38,230 nt of DNA from IMG/VR virus record IMGVR_UViG_3300005347_000005, positions 1-38,230 of that record. The stretch is one strand, 5' to 3'. A program made the translations under genes and the position numbers. Position 1 is the first letter of the stretch, and the number at the start of each line of letters is the position of its first letter. The notes below the pieces were generated by a model, which was given only the letters and a program-made list of their open reading frames with translations, did not search any database and was not told the origin of the DNA. This document shows positions 1 to 8,392 of this stretch, in pieces. The DNA is from a virus.

Positions 1-33
1 TAGCGGGCAGTTTCCCAAACGAGGAGACGCAAA

Positions 34-195
34 ATGCCGTTGAACGATCAGCCCTTCGTCCGGAAGGGCACCAGGGTCTATTTCGAGCGCGCTAACGACA
101 CGCCGGGGGATGGCCCATGCCTTGGGGAGGTCGAGCAGGTCATGGAATGGATGGCGAACTTTCTAGAGCAGCATGATTTTGGGGAGGACGCCTAA
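34..195 (+). CDS. Small acidic hypothetical protein, last gene of the right operon
   Basis: This 53-residue ORF starts at an ATG eight bases after a GAGGAG ribosome-binding site at 21-26 and ends in TAA at 193-195. It is soluble, rich in Asp and Glu, with no signal peptide or membrane segment, and I do not recognise the family. It points the same way as the operon that runs off the right edge. If the window ends are joined, the last right-edge gene ends in a TGA at 41-43, overlapping this start by 10 bases, as is usual in that operon. It is then followed by the convergent lysis operon. Confidence 0.6.
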   Translation: MPLNDQPFVRKGTRVYFERANDTPGDGPCLGEVEQVMEWMANFLEQHDFGEDA

Positions 196-208
196 TGCAG
201 CGTTCTGC

Positions 209-349
209 CTACCACTGCCCCTCACCCCAGCACTTAGGGCACTGTCGCGACTTTAAGCCCGTCTCGACTCCGCAGTACTCACATTTCCCTAAAGGCGGGA
301 CTAGAGCCCGCCAGAACGCGGCAAGCCAGCCGATGATGCGTGTGACCAT
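209..349 (-). CDS. Small zinc-ribbon protein with hydrophobic N-terminus
   Basis: This 46-residue ORF would be the last gene of the minus-strand late operon, 40 bases after the Rz1-like gene. An N-terminal hydrophobic stretch (about residues 5-20, IIGWLAAFWRALVPPL) is followed by two Cys pairs, CEYC and CPKC, separated by 11 residues, the pattern of a zinc ribbon. A TAA four codons upstream leaves the ATG at 349 as the only start. No clear ribosome-binding site is visible. The opposite strand carries a competing 55-codon ORF (195-362), but the paired CxxC motifs favour the minus strand. The role is unknown. Confidence 0.5.
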   Translation of the reverse strand: MVTRIIGWLAAFWRALVPPLGKCEYCGVETGLKSRQCPKCWGEGQW

Positions 350-389
350 CGTCGCGGCTTAAACGCGCCGGCGGCCGGCGTCCAGCGCG

Positions 390-674
390 TCAGGGGCAAG
401 ACAGCCCCGTAGCCCCGTTCGCCACGGCCCAGCGACATATCCGCGCAACGGTCAGCCATCCGCGCTCGCCCCAGCTTTCCAGCTTGATATCGTATTCCGC
501 CGCGGCCTGCGCTGACGTGACGATATCAGCCGGCGGCACCGGCTTTGGTTCAACCGCCAGGTCGGCAGACGGCGGGTAGAGCGGCTGGATTCGCTCCTGC
601 GGCGCGCAGGCGCTCACAGCCAAGCTTGACGCGCACAGCGTCAGGAGCAGTGTCTGGCGTATCTTCGATCGCAT
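390..674 (-). CDS. Rz1: Rz1-like outer-membrane spanin lipoprotein
   Basis: This 94-residue protein has a lipoprotein signal peptide: basic MRSKIR, a hydrophobic core, then the lipobox VSAC, with the modified Cys at about residue 23. The mature part begins Pro-rich, as Rz1 proteins are. It starts within the 3' part of the Rz-like gene in another reading frame (overlap 550-674), which is the usual spanin arrangement. AAAGGA precedes the ATG. In known spanin systems the outer-membrane lipoprotein pairs with the inner-membrane Rz partner to disrupt the outer membrane at the last step of lysis. The C-terminal half, with two Cys, is longer than in lambda Rz1. Confidence 0.8.
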   Translation of the reverse strand: MRSKIRQTLLLTLCASSLAVSACAPQERIQPLYPPSADLAVEPKPVPPADIVTSAQAAAEYDIKLESWGERGWLTVARICRWAVANGATGLSCP

Positions 675-933
675 CGATCAATCCTTTCTCGTTTTCGGAA
701 ACGGTGGTCGCGTCCTTGATCCGTTCGATCGCGGCTTGTTCCTTGGCGCCGCTATCCGTTTTCATGGCTTCGACGTTGGCCTCGGCACGCGCAGCGGCAG
801 CCTCTGAGCGCGCTTGGCGCTTTCCGGCGCAATTCCCTAGGTTGAAGCACAAAAGGCCCACAGCGAGCGCGACAACAAGAATGCGGGCATATTCGGCAAG
901 GTTGGCCGGAAGCAGCTTGGCAAATGCAAACAT
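550..933 (-). CDS. Rz: Rz-like inner-membrane spanin
   Basis: This 127-residue protein has one membrane segment (about residues 14-35) followed by a charged Ala/Glu-rich helical region (about 40-95) that is likely coiled-coil in the periplasm. The C-terminal LGCERLRAAG resembles the end of many Rz proteins. The ATG at 933 follows GGAGAATATC. It overlaps the Rz1-like gene out of frame and lies downstream of the muramidase and the holin candidates, forming a full lysis cassette. Partnering with the Rz1-like lipoprotein is inferred from this arrangement. Confidence 0.82.
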   Translation of the reverse strand: MFAFAKLLPANLAEYARILVVALAVGLLCFNLGNCAGKRQARSEAAAARAEANVEAMKTDSGAKEQAAIERIKDATTVSENEKGLIDAIEDTPDTAPDAVRVKLGCERLRAAGANPAALPAVCRPGG

Positions 934-942
934 GATATTCTC

Positions 943-1194
943 CTACAGAAGCCCGCCGAGCACTCCGCCCGCGATCCAGCCCGACAGATCGATCAGCGAA
1001 CCTCGTGACCACGGCCTGCCCTTCCCCGGCCCTGCATTTTGCCATTCGGTGATCTCGCGGTCGGCCCAGAGACAAAGGCCCAGGAACGCGCCCTGATACC
1101 AAGTGAGGTCGACGCCTAAGAGCCAGAGCCCGGCGACGACAAGGAAGCAGAGCGAGGCATGTGCGCCTTGGTCGCGGGCTTGTTTCAGGATCAC
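943..1194 (-). CDS. Small membrane protein of the lysis cassette, possible holin
   Basis: This 83-residue protein has hydrophobic stretches at about residues 13-30, 33-44 and 67-83. The start is a GTG at 1194 that overlaps the TGA of the upstream gene (GTGA), so translation is probably coupled. Its place between a two-span membrane protein and the spanins suggests a holin or antiholin, but no family signature settles it. Confidence 0.65.
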   Translation of the reverse strand: MILKQARDQGAHASLCFLVVAGLWLLGVDLTWYQGAFLGLCLWADREITEWQNAGPGKGRPWSRGSLIDLSGWIAGGVLGGLL

Positions 1195-1634
1195 TTGCCA
1201 GCGTCCTTCTTGATCGCCTTGGCCTCATCCACCGCTGCGTCCGCGACCTGATCTGCCGCATCGGCAGCGTCGACGCCATTCACGACAGGGATGCTTTCCT
1301 GCGCCGCCTTGATCGCATCGAACGCCTTGGCCGTGTTGTCGACACGCGCCGCGTCCAGTTCTTTCTCACCAGCCTTCTGGACGTAATGGAGTGCGACTAC
1401 CGCCGAGACGAAGCCCGAAAGCTGGCCCAGCATATAGACGATCAGCTGTTCGTTCGATGAGGGGATGCTCTTGTAGACTAGCATGAAGAGCATCGAGATA
1501 AAGGCGGCGATCATCGCGATGCCGATCGCGTCGCGGATGTTAGCGCTGCTGCCAGCCGGGTTTACTTCCCAGCGCTCACGGATGAACTTTGAACGGCGCT
1601 CTGCGCGACGGTCGAGATAGTCGAGGAGCTTCAT
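1191..1634 (-). CDS. Two-span membrane protein, candidate holin
   Basis: This 147-residue protein has a basic N-terminus (about residues 1-25), two membrane segments (about 35-55 and 64-84) and a long Ala/Asp-rich helical C-terminal tail. The ATG overlaps the muramidase stop as ATGA. Position directly after the endolysin gene and the two-span topology make it the best holin candidate. Either this gene or its downstream neighbour could be the antiholin. Confidence 0.65.
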   Translation of the reverse strand: MKLLDYLDRRAERRSKFIRERWEVNPAGSSANIRDAIGIAMIAAFISMLFMLVYKSIPSSNEQLIVYMLGQLSGFVSAVVALHYVQKAGEKELDAARVDNTAKAFDAIKAAQESIPVVNGVDAADAADQVADAAVDEAKAIKKDAGK

Positions 1635-2296
1635 CGCATCGCCCTCGCTAGCTTCTCATGATAATCGAAGTCCCGGTATGCCGGGCCGTTGTACGCCTTC
1701 GCAAAAGCCCGACAGGTCTCCGGGTCGGCCGACAGCGCCTTGATGGCCGTCTTCAGTCCGTTCGCTTCGATGAACCGGACCAGCAGCTCGTAATGAGCCG
1801 CTTCGCCAGTCACCGTGGAATATGCGAGATCGATCGGCGAGACGTAGTTGAGTGCGCGCCAATGCGTGCCCAGCACCTGGAACCGCCCCCAACTGGCCGC
1901 TGCGAACGCTGCATCGGCATCCTTGCATGCGGCCTGCGTCAGTTTTTCCCAGCTGTCTTCCTTATAGCCGCCGTTATCAGGGTTGCTGAATGACGCGATA
2001 CTCCATTTGCCTTCGGTCAACCGGTGAAATAGATGCCGCTCGAATAGCATCTTAGGACGCCCCTGACTGTCATAGGCCGTTCGGCCGCTCTCCACCGTAG
2101 CTACCGCGCGAACCTGCTTAGGGGTGCAGCCTAGGCGAAGCGCATAGGCCGCGACCTGACTGTCCGTGACGGATTCGGCGCAAACGTTCGTGAAGGCGGA
2201 GATGATCGCGGCGCGCGTGACTGGACCGGGCTTGCCGTCGACGACGACGGGCTGTCCGTGCGCGCCGAGCCATAGCTGCAGTTCGGTGGGCGTCAT
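1631..2296 (-). CDS. Endolysin: N-acetylmuramidase with peptidoglycan-binding N-terminus
   Basis: This 221-residue protein fits the DUF3380-type N-acetylmuramidase family. Residues about 5-36 look like a peptidoglycan-binding motif (DGKPGPVTRAAI). The catalytic region contains VATVESGRTAY with the likely catalytic Glu at residue 69, then FERHLFHR and ASWGRFQVLG, typical of the family. It would cleave the glycan backbone of peptidoglycan during lysis. There is no signal peptide, so release should depend on the neighbouring membrane proteins. The ATG overlaps the preceding stop as ATGA. Confidence 0.88.
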   Translation of the reverse strand: MTPTELQLWLGAHGQPVVVDGKPGPVTRAAIISAFTNVCAESVTDSQVAAYALRLGCTPKQVRAVATVESGRTAYDSQGRPKMLFERHLFHRLTEGKWSIASFSNPDNGGYKEDSWEKLTQAACKDADAAFAAASWGRFQVLGTHWRALNYVSPIDLAYSTVTGEAAHYELLVRFIEANGLKTAIKALSADPETCRAFAKAYNGPAYRDFDYHEKLARAMR

Positions 2297-2751
2297 TTCT
2301 TCGGCTCCTTCTTCGCGGCAGCTTCATCAATCCGAGCAAGGTCGTGCAAAGTCTGGGCCGGGTTGGCATCCAGTGGCTGGGCAAGCTGGATCAGTAACCG
2401 TGATGCCTGGTTGAGAATGATGCTGTCGGGATCGAGCCGCTGAAGCTCATTCATTACAAGTTGGACGATAAAGGTCAGATTATTGATGCGATCGCCGCGC
2501 CGCCGGCTCTCCGCTTCCGCCACTGCAAGGCGCCCAGACAGACCTTGAATCTCGGCTTTGTTGGCTTGCAAATCCTCGCGAAGCACGCCGATCTGGCGAG
2601 TATAATCTTCCCGAATGAGCGTGTTCTCGTCCTGGGCGAGCTTCTTGAGCGGCGCCCACGCGCGAATGAGCGTGACGAATGCCATCAGCACCAGCGATGC
2701 CAGCAACATTACGGTTGGGGTGATGCCTTCGATGCGGGGGATGACGGGCAT
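2293..2751 (-). CDS. Membrane-anchored coiled-coil protein
   Basis: The 152-residue protein has a single membrane segment at about residues 11-30 and a long charged heptad-like region (about 38-100), then a helical tail. I chose the ATG at 2751 because it follows GGGAG and overlaps the upstream TAA as TAATG; a longer in-frame reading would invade the upstream gene. It lies between the tail-fibre region and the endolysin, so it may be part of the lysis cassette, but no family is recognised with certainty. Confidence 0.7.
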   Translation of the reverse strand: MPVIPRIEGITPTVMLLASLVLMAFVTLIRAWAPLKKLAQDENTLIREDYTRQIGVLREDLQANKAEIQGLSGRLAVAEAESRRRGDRINNLTFIVQLVMNELQRLDPDSIILNQASRLLIQLAQPLDANPAQTLHDLARIDEAAAKKEPKK

Positions 2752-3377
2752 TAATTGCTCCCCTTCGGATGCTTCACCTTGACCGCCTCGACATGCGCCC
2801 GCCACACCTCTGGGTCGTGATAGAGCATGTCGAGCTGCTCGCTGATCGGCGCATAGTCAGCCGCGCGACGCTCGGCATAAGTCTGGAATTCGACGATGAA
2901 CGACCCGCGCTGCTTGCCGTGCAGTTCGATCGGCACGCGTCGGAACACATCGGATGATATTTTGATCTGCCCTGTGACCGGCTCGCCTTCGACCTCAGCG
3001 ACCACTCCATCGGGAAGTGGGATTGTCAGTGTCTCGCCGGCCGGGTGGGCTTCGGGGATTGATACCGTTGCGGGCTTAGTCTTGTTGATCCGGCCCGACT
3101 TCGTGTTGATTGTGACGTCGCTGATCCTGGTCCCCGGCGCGACGGGCTTGGAATATGCAAAGCCTTCAATCGGTGCGCTGGCGTCTCCAATAGTCCGACA
3201 GATGCCCTGCTCGTCGAAATAGGCGATGCTGGATCCGAGCGCGGCTAGCTCGGCAGCTTTCTTCGCCTGATGCTCAGCCTCGACGGCCGCCACTTCCTCG
3301 GCGCTTCGAACGTCCACGACAAAGTCGATCCCGCGCGCCTTATCGCGGCGCTTCTCGAGCCAAGGTTGGTCGGTCAT
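2751..3377 (-). CDS. Tail-fibre-associated protein downstream of J
   Basis: This 208-residue soluble protein starts with an ATG overlapping the J stop (ATGA), preceded by GGGAAGAG. The N-terminal third is helical and charged, and the middle has Pro-rich beta-like segments. The C-terminus (about residues 160-208) includes YAPISEQLDMLYHD and a following WRAHVEAVKVKHP, a motif frequent at the end of phage tail-fibre or fibre-assembly proteins. A tail-tip or fibre-assembly function is inferred from this motif and the position after J. Confidence 0.68.
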   Translation of the reverse strand: MTDQPWLEKRRDKARGIDFVVDVRSAEEVAAVEAEHQAKKAAELAALGSSIAYFDEQGICRTIGDASAPIEGFAYSKPVAPGTRISDVTINTKSGRINKTKPATVSIPEAHPAGETLTIPLPDGVVAEVEGEPVTGQIKISSDVFRRVPIELHGKQRGSFIVEFQTYAERRAADYAPISEQLDMLYHDPEVWRAHVEAVKVKHPKGSN

Positions 3378-6300
3378 CTCTTCCCCGGTGCGATTGTGAT
3401 CTTGCCTTCGCGAAAATAAGACCGCTGGGTCGAGCGACCGGGCATCCCGATCGCGCCGCAAACTATGCGCGCTTCGATCGAGGCATATCCGACGCCCGCT
3501 ACCGAATAGGTCTGGCACACTGACTGATAGGCATAGGCGGCGCCGCTGGTGACCTTGCTGCCCGCCCGCGTCGTCGCATAGCGCGTGTAGCTGCCGGTGC
3601 CGTTCAGCCTGATCTCGAGATGGATTGCCTGTCCGCTATCGTCGTCGATCGTACCGTCATACTGGCCCTGCACCGTCACCAGCGCCGAACCATAGACACT
3701 GTCGCCGATCGTCACCGAACCGGTCGTGCCGATCACCTGCTCGACGCCACTGCTCGGCAGCAGCACGTCACCGAAGGCGAAGGGCACCGGGGCAAAGATC
3801 GTTGCGCCCGCTATCTTCAGCGTCGAAACAACCGCATTGCCAAGCTGCGAGCTAACCGAGATCAGCGTCGTAGTCGCTAGCTCACGGCTGCTGATCGTCC
3901 CGGCGACGAACTTATTTGCGAGCACCGTGTCGGTCGTGATCTTCGACCCATCGATGATCGTCCCGCCGTTGGTGACGACCAGGCTCGTGCCGCCGCGATA
4001 GGTCGCCATGACGACGTTTTCGGGGGCATAGGCGGTAGCGATGTTGGTCGACGCGTTGAGGAAGGCGTTGCCCTTGACCCAATAGACATAGAGCGTGCCG
4101 CTGGTCCAAGCCGTACCGTCGGCAGGAATATTGACGGTCGTCGCTGTCCCGGCATCATTGATGTAGCTGATCGTGCCAGCCGTCCACCAGATGCCGTTGG
4201 TCGAAGGGACACCGGCAGCGCCGTTCCAGTTGGCTTGGAATTCAAGGCCAGCCATATCGAGACCGCGGGCGCCGACCTTTATCGAGTTGGCGGCGATGGT
4301 GTTTGCCGCGATCGAGCCGCCCTCGATCTTGGTATTGTCCGATCCGTTGCGCCAGTTCGCCAGCGTGGTCCCGCCGCTGATCAGCACCAGTCCCGGCACG
4401 ATCTTGGTCGTAAGCGTATTGGCGTAGGAGAGCGGATCGGCTGAACGTATATTTACGTTGCCGATCGTGGTCCCGCCCACTCCGACCGTGATTCCCGTCG
4501 CCAGTGCATCCAGCGTCGAATTACCCGCCACGTATAGCCGGTTGGCGTTGAGCGTGGCTGCGGTGATCCGGTCGCCAAGCAGCGAGCCGACCGCGACGTC
4601 GCCGCTGATCACATAGCCCGGCGTCGCGTTGATGACGGCTGTGAACGCGCTGCGATTACCCGACGTGTCGACGCTTTTTAGCCAGTAGAACTTCGGCGTC
4701 GACTGGTTGATATTCTCGTCGATGAAAAAGCTTTGATTATTGGGAATGCCGGCAACTGTCGTCGTGCGGGTCGACGTGCCGCTATTATTGACGGTGTTCA
4801 CATAGACTTCGACGTAGCTGAAGTCGGAATCGCTCGGGTTGACCCACTGGATCAGATTGCTTCGTACGCCGCCGGAGCCGAACAAATTATAGGGCAATCC
4901 CGGCGCCGCGCTGTCGCCGCCGACCGTGTAGCTGATGACCGCAGGCGGGGTCGGATAGGTGTTTGAGACATTGCCCGAAACGTCGATCGCCTGAAGCCGC
5001 GCCTCATAGGTTATGCCAGCGACGGCCGCGACTTCGTAGCGCGTGCCCGAGACCGGATATTCAACGAAATTCCCACCCGCCTGCCGGAGCAGGAGTCGAT
5101 AGCCGGCGAGATCATCGTCGGTGTTCGCCGACCATGTCGCGATCAGGCGCGCCTTTTGAGTGCCGTCCGTGTCAGTTTGGAGTGAGGAGGATAGCGCGAG
5201 CCCGGCTGGCGTTGCTGGCGGGTCGGTATCGACCGCCGTCGTGTCCCTTACCTTCGACAGCCGGAACGTGCGCTCGATCGTGACGGCGGAATATGCACCC
5301 GACCCGACCGCCTGCATCGTGAGGTTCGAGAAATCCGCCAGACCGTCGAATCCACCGGTCACGGCATATGCGCCGCCGACATAGGTCACAGACAGGCCAT
5401 CCGGGTTGCCGCCGGACTTGGTCCCGATCGTGAATTCATCGGTGACTTCGGTATTGCCGGCGCGGATATCCCATTCGCCCGACGCCGCGGAATAATCGAT
5501 GATGTTGCCGAAGAAGTCGGCTGGCAAGGTGACGGACGGATTCGTCAGGACCGCGGTCAATCCGGCGATCGTCGACCATTCGCCCGTCGTCACCGGGCCT
5601 AGGACCAGCCGCGCACCCTGCACTCCGCGCACGATGTACGAAACCGCAACCTCATAGGCTTGCGTCGGCGGCAGTCCGATGATTTCCTTAAGCGTGGTCG
5701 TCGGCGCTTCGGTGCCCGCCATCTTCCAGTCGGCGTCGGTCTCGCCATCCTTGCGATATTCAAAGACGATGCTGTCGATCGTCGTGACGCTGGCCTGGCC
5801 GATGATGAGAATAGCTGGCACCGCACCGCTGTCACTCTCGACAACCCCACCGGTCGCGGTCCAATCGCCCGAGGAGGGCGCCGAGACGTCGTTGATGTTC
5901 GGCGGCGTCAGTGATGGCGTCGGAGGCGCAACGCCCGTCTCGCCGAGCGCGAATGCGTGTTTGGCGTCCGTCTCGGTCTTGAACGCCAAAGTCGCCATGC
6001 CCGACGAAGGATCGAGCGAGCGGTTGATGATGATCGCGGTTTGCGATTCGAGCCCGGCTTCGTCGATATCGAGCGTCAGGCAGTCCCCCGGCTTGTAGCC
6101 CATCCACACCGGCTTGAGCGGAATCGTGATCGGCCCGAATTCGCGGCTGTTGCAGACTTCGTAAGTGGCCAGCTCGGCGGCCTGATCCTTGTCCTGGACC
6201 AGCTGATAATCGACCTCTCGAGTGCGCTCGTCGCCATCCTCAGCGAGATAAGTCGACGGCCGCACCACATCGAGCGGCACGACTTCCCAGCCATGCTCTT

Positions 6301-7471
6301 CGGAAGTGATGCGGGCGATCACGCCGTTGATCCGGTCGCGCCGTGCCTGCGTGGCAACGACTGTGACCTTTCCCACCGGATCCCGGCTGGTGATCGTTGC
6401 GAGGCTGACGCGCGGTGTATCGACCAGGCACGACAGTTTCGCGCCAAGGCGGATCGGCTCGCCGCCCCCGGCCTGCGCAAGCATCTTGAGCACCGACCAC
6501 TTGTCATCTGCGCTCGAGACCGTGCCGCCGCACGTCCACTCATTCGCGTCGGCGACGTTCGCAGCTTCGACAAAGGCGGCAATGTCGATCGCGGCGGCAG
6601 GCATTCCAACGCCGGCGACACGCTTTCCATTCTGCCATCGGCCCAACGCGAAGGTTAGCGCGTGCAGCCACGGATTTTCCGAATACACATAGGTCGATTC
6701 GTCGAGCGGCCGGCAGCTGCCCGACCCACCCGGATAGGTGCTGTCGAGCCTCGGATCGTAGACAAGGATGCCCTGAATGACGGCCTGCCCGAGAGGGACG
6801 CCAGCCGTGTACATCTTGGCCTTCTTGTCGAACCGCAGGCCCCACAGACCCGCCGCATAGCCGCTAAGCTTGTAATCGCTGCCCCAACCCGGAATGCTGT
6901 TGACCGGCGATGGGAGAGCCAGAGCGGCGCTTTCCGGACATTCGCCCAGCTGCGTCTTCAGCCACATGAACGGCGAGCTATCCTTGAGATAGTCGGCCGT
7001 CGTAACGTTGCCGCTGCCGTCGAAGGTGACTTCGACCTTGTCGACGAGGAACTTCTCGATCGCGTTGACCGGGCCACATCCGGACCAGACAACCGCAAAG
7101 ACCTGCCAAGGATTCTCGACGTCGTTCAGTTCGGGACCGTAGGCGACGCGGTGTACGATATATCCGCCCGCGATGGTGCGGCCGAAGATGATCGGGATTG
7201 ATGCCTGGGGATCTAGTTTGAATTTCTCTGGACTGCCCTCGACTGAGACGCCGGGTGGGCCGATCGCCATCGTCGCGGCTGTTGCAGTAAGGCTGGCGAC
7301 CAGCCCGATCGTTGAAAGTGTACTAAGCGCCGCCGCCCCGGCCGCCGCCGCCGTCGCAGCTGAAGCGCCAAGGAAAGTCCCGACCGCCGCAGCGCCAGCT
7401 AGCGCGCCGACGCCGCTCGCGACAAGTGCAACGGCGCCCACAATCATTGCCGCCGTCCGTACCACCTTCAT
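3374..7471 (-). CDS. J: Tail tip / host-specificity protein J-like
   Basis: This 1365-residue protein is the largest in the window and sits last in the tail-tip cluster, as lambda J does. It has an Ala/Gly-rich hydrophobic N-terminus (about residues 10-75), a conserved J-type body to about 500, three fibronectin type III-like stretches (about 525-625, 750-850 and 853-950), then a repetitive beta-rich C-terminal region with the style of DUF1983 tail proteins. It should form the central tip fibre and carry host-range determinants, which is inference from family and position. The ATG at 7471 is chosen; a TTG eight codons upstream is possible. A plus-strand gene lies just upstream. Confidence 0.88.
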   Translation of the reverse strand: MKVVRTAAMIVGAVALVASGVGALAGAAAVGTFLGASAATAAAAGAAALSTLSTIGLVASLTATAATMAIGPPGVSVEGSPEKFKLDPQASIPIIFGRTIAGGYIVHRVAYGPELNDVENPWQVFAVVWSGCGPVNAIEKFLVDKVEVTFDGSGNVTTADYLKDSSPFMWLKTQLGECPESAALALPSPVNSIPGWGSDYKLSGYAAGLWGLRFDKKAKMYTAGVPLGQAVIQGILVYDPRLDSTYPGGSGSCRPLDESTYVYSENPWLHALTFALGRWQNGKRVAGVGMPAAAIDIAAFVEAANVADANEWTCGGTVSSADDKWSVLKMLAQAGGGEPIRLGAKLSCLVDTPRVSLATITSRDPVGKVTVVATQARRDRINGVIARITSEEHGWEVVPLDVVRPSTYLAEDGDERTREVDYQLVQDKDQAAELATYEVCNSREFGPITIPLKPVWMGYKPGDCLTLDIDEAGLESQTAIIINRSLDPSSGMATLAFKTETDAKHAFALGETGVAPPTPSLTPPNINDVSAPSSGDWTATGGVVESDSGAVPAILIIGQASVTTIDSIVFEYRKDGETDADWKMAGTEAPTTTLKEIIGLPPTQAYEVAVSYIVRGVQGARLVLGPVTTGEWSTIAGLTAVLTNPSVTLPADFFGNIIDYSAASGEWDIRAGNTEVTDEFTIGTKSGGNPDGLSVTYVGGAYAVTGGFDGLADFSNLTMQAVGSGAYSAVTIERTFRLSKVRDTTAVDTDPPATPAGLALSSSLQTDTDGTQKARLIATWSANTDDDLAGYRLLLRQAGGNFVEYPVSGTRYEVAAVAGITYEARLQAIDVSGNVSNTYPTPPAVISYTVGGDSAAPGLPYNLFGSGGVRSNLIQWVNPSDSDFSYVEVYVNTVNNSGTSTRTTTVAGIPNNQSFFIDENINQSTPKFYWLKSVDTSGNRSAFTAVINATPGYVISGDVAVGSLLGDRITAATLNANRLYVAGNSTLDALATGITVGVGGTTIGNVNIRSADPLSYANTLTTKIVPGLVLISGGTTLANWRNGSDNTKIEGGSIAANTIAANSIKVGARGLDMAGLEFQANWNGAAGVPSTNGIWWTAGTISYINDAGTATTVNIPADGTAWTSGTLYVYWVKGNAFLNASTNIATAYAPENVVMATYRGGTSLVVTNGGTIIDGSKITTDTVLANKFVAGTISSRELATTTLISVSSQLGNAVVSTLKIAGATIFAPVPFAFGDVLLPSSGVEQVIGTTGSVTIGDSVYGSALVTVQGQYDGTIDDDSGQAIHLEIRLNGTGSYTRYATTRAGSKVTSGAAYAYQSVCQTYSVAGVGYASIEARIVCGAIGMPGRSTQRSYFREGKITIAPGKR

Positions 7472-7513
7472 GTGATTTTTGACTTTCTTCGGCAATTTGT
7501 AGAAACGGCCACC

Positions 7514-7813
7514 ATGACATTCATCCTTCTGTGGCTGGCCTGCGGTGTGATTTCAGCGATGGTGGCGTCCAGCAAAGGACGAAACAGCGGCGGCTGGTTT
7601 TTGATTGGAATCCTGCTCGGCCCGATCGGGCTGCTGGGTGCAGTGGGTGTCGGAAATCGGACCGAAGAACGGAAAACCTATTCTGGCTTGCAAAGCGGCA
7701 AGCTTCGTAAATGCCCTGTCTGCGCCGAGGCTATTCAGCGCGAGGCGAGAAAGTGCCGCTTCTGCGCATCGGACGTGGAACCGTTACCAACGCAACGCGG
7801 CATCCTCGGCTAG
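7514..7813 (+). CDS. Membrane protein with C-terminal zinc ribbon, inverted in the tail module
   Basis: This 99-residue protein is encoded opposite to all surrounding late genes. Two hydrophobic segments lie at about residues 2-18 and 28-46, followed by a basic linker and a zinc-ribbon motif, CPVC and CRFC separated by 11 residues. The ATG at 7514 is preferred; a GTG at 7472 in frame would overlap the start of the J-like gene. Its TAG overlaps the TAG of the convergent NlpC-like gene. A weak promoter-like pair, TTGACT at 7479-7484 and TAGAAA 15 bases later, lies just upstream. The inverted orientation suggests a moron, a gene expressed independently of the late operon. The function is unknown. 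Confidence 0.75.
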   Translation: MTFILLWLACGVISAMVASSKGRNSGGWFLIGILLGPIGLLGAVGVGNRTEERKTYSGLQSGKLRKCPVCAEAIQREARKCRFCASDVEPLPTQRGILG

Positions 7814-8226
7814 GCGACTCTCCACGCAGCAACAAATTCGTCAGGCTGCATTACACACGCCCCCGCGGCATCGGCATGGAAGCCGAGTAGACGCCCATTC
7901 GTCAGCGCCACCGTCAGCGCGCCTGGCCCATCCTCGCCGGGCAGCGCCACCACATCCCCAGGCCAGCGCATTGCCGGCGGAATCCTTTCAAAATGATCGT
8001 CCATCACCTCGATCAGGCTGTCATAGCCCAGTTTCTTGAGCCACCGCACGCCGCCCGCGATCGAGTGATATTTCCCTACCTTTGCCGCTTTCTTGATCGG
8101 CTTGCCCATCCGCAAAAGGTGGGTCTTGACCATTTGGCCGCAGTCGAATCGACCCGGAGCGAACGGCTGATCCTTGTACTTGTCGAGCGTTGCCTGTGCT
8201 GCCGCGACCCGTTCTTTCAGATCCAT
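7810..8226 (-). CDS. NlpC/P60-like tail assembly protein (DUF6950-type)
   Basis: This 138-residue protein has PFAPGRFDCGQMV near the N-terminus (about residues 21-33), where the Cys matches the nucleophile of NlpC/P60-like proteins, and a later GFHAD with a His that could complete the active site. It sits directly before the J-like gene, the place of lambda gpK. Related phage proteins are thought to act in tail-tip assembly or local peptidoglycan cleavage. Its stop codon overlaps the stop of the convergent plus-strand gene. Confidence 0.75.
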   Translation of the reverse strand: MDLKERVAAAQATLDKYKDQPFAPGRFDCGQMVKTHLLRMGKPIKKAAKVGKYHSIAGGVRWLKKLGYDSLIEVMDDHFERIPPAMRWPGDVVALPGEDGPGALTVALTNGRLLGFHADAAGACVMQPDEFVAAWRVA

Positions 8227-8227
8227 G

Positions 8228-8392
8228 TCAGATGATTTTCTTCAGTGCCGCCAGGGTGTTCCATGCGTCGGCATCGGCCTGCGCGTCTTCGGTCTTGTCT
8301 TTCGCGTGGGCCATCTTCCGAGTGCTGATCGTGAATGTCGCTCGTTCCTCCAGCGCAGCCATTGCCCGCTCGATCGCATCGCCGTTGTTCAT
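8228..8392 (-). CDS. Small helical hypothetical protein in the tail-tip cluster
   Basis: This 54-residue ORF starts with an ATG that overlaps the stop of the upstream tail gene as ATGA and ends one base before the start of the NlpC-like gene. The composition is helical and charged (many Ala, Glu, Lys, Asp) with no membrane segment. The tight fit between two real genes is the main evidence that it is coding. No family is recognised. Confidence 0.65.
   Translation of the reverse strand: MNNGDAIERAMAALEERATFTISTRKMAHAKDKTEDAQADADAWNTLAALKKII

Noticed and set aside
545-1096. Plus-strand open frame opposite the spanin genes
   Set aside because: The minus strand has a signal peptide, lipobox and coiled-coil in the right order, while the plus frame shows nothing recognisable.
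5957-6658. Plus-strand open frame of 233 codons inside the J-like gene
   Set aside because: It lies entirely antisense to a clear tail protein, has an Arg/His-rich shadow-like composition and no ribosome-binding site or overlap with neighbours.
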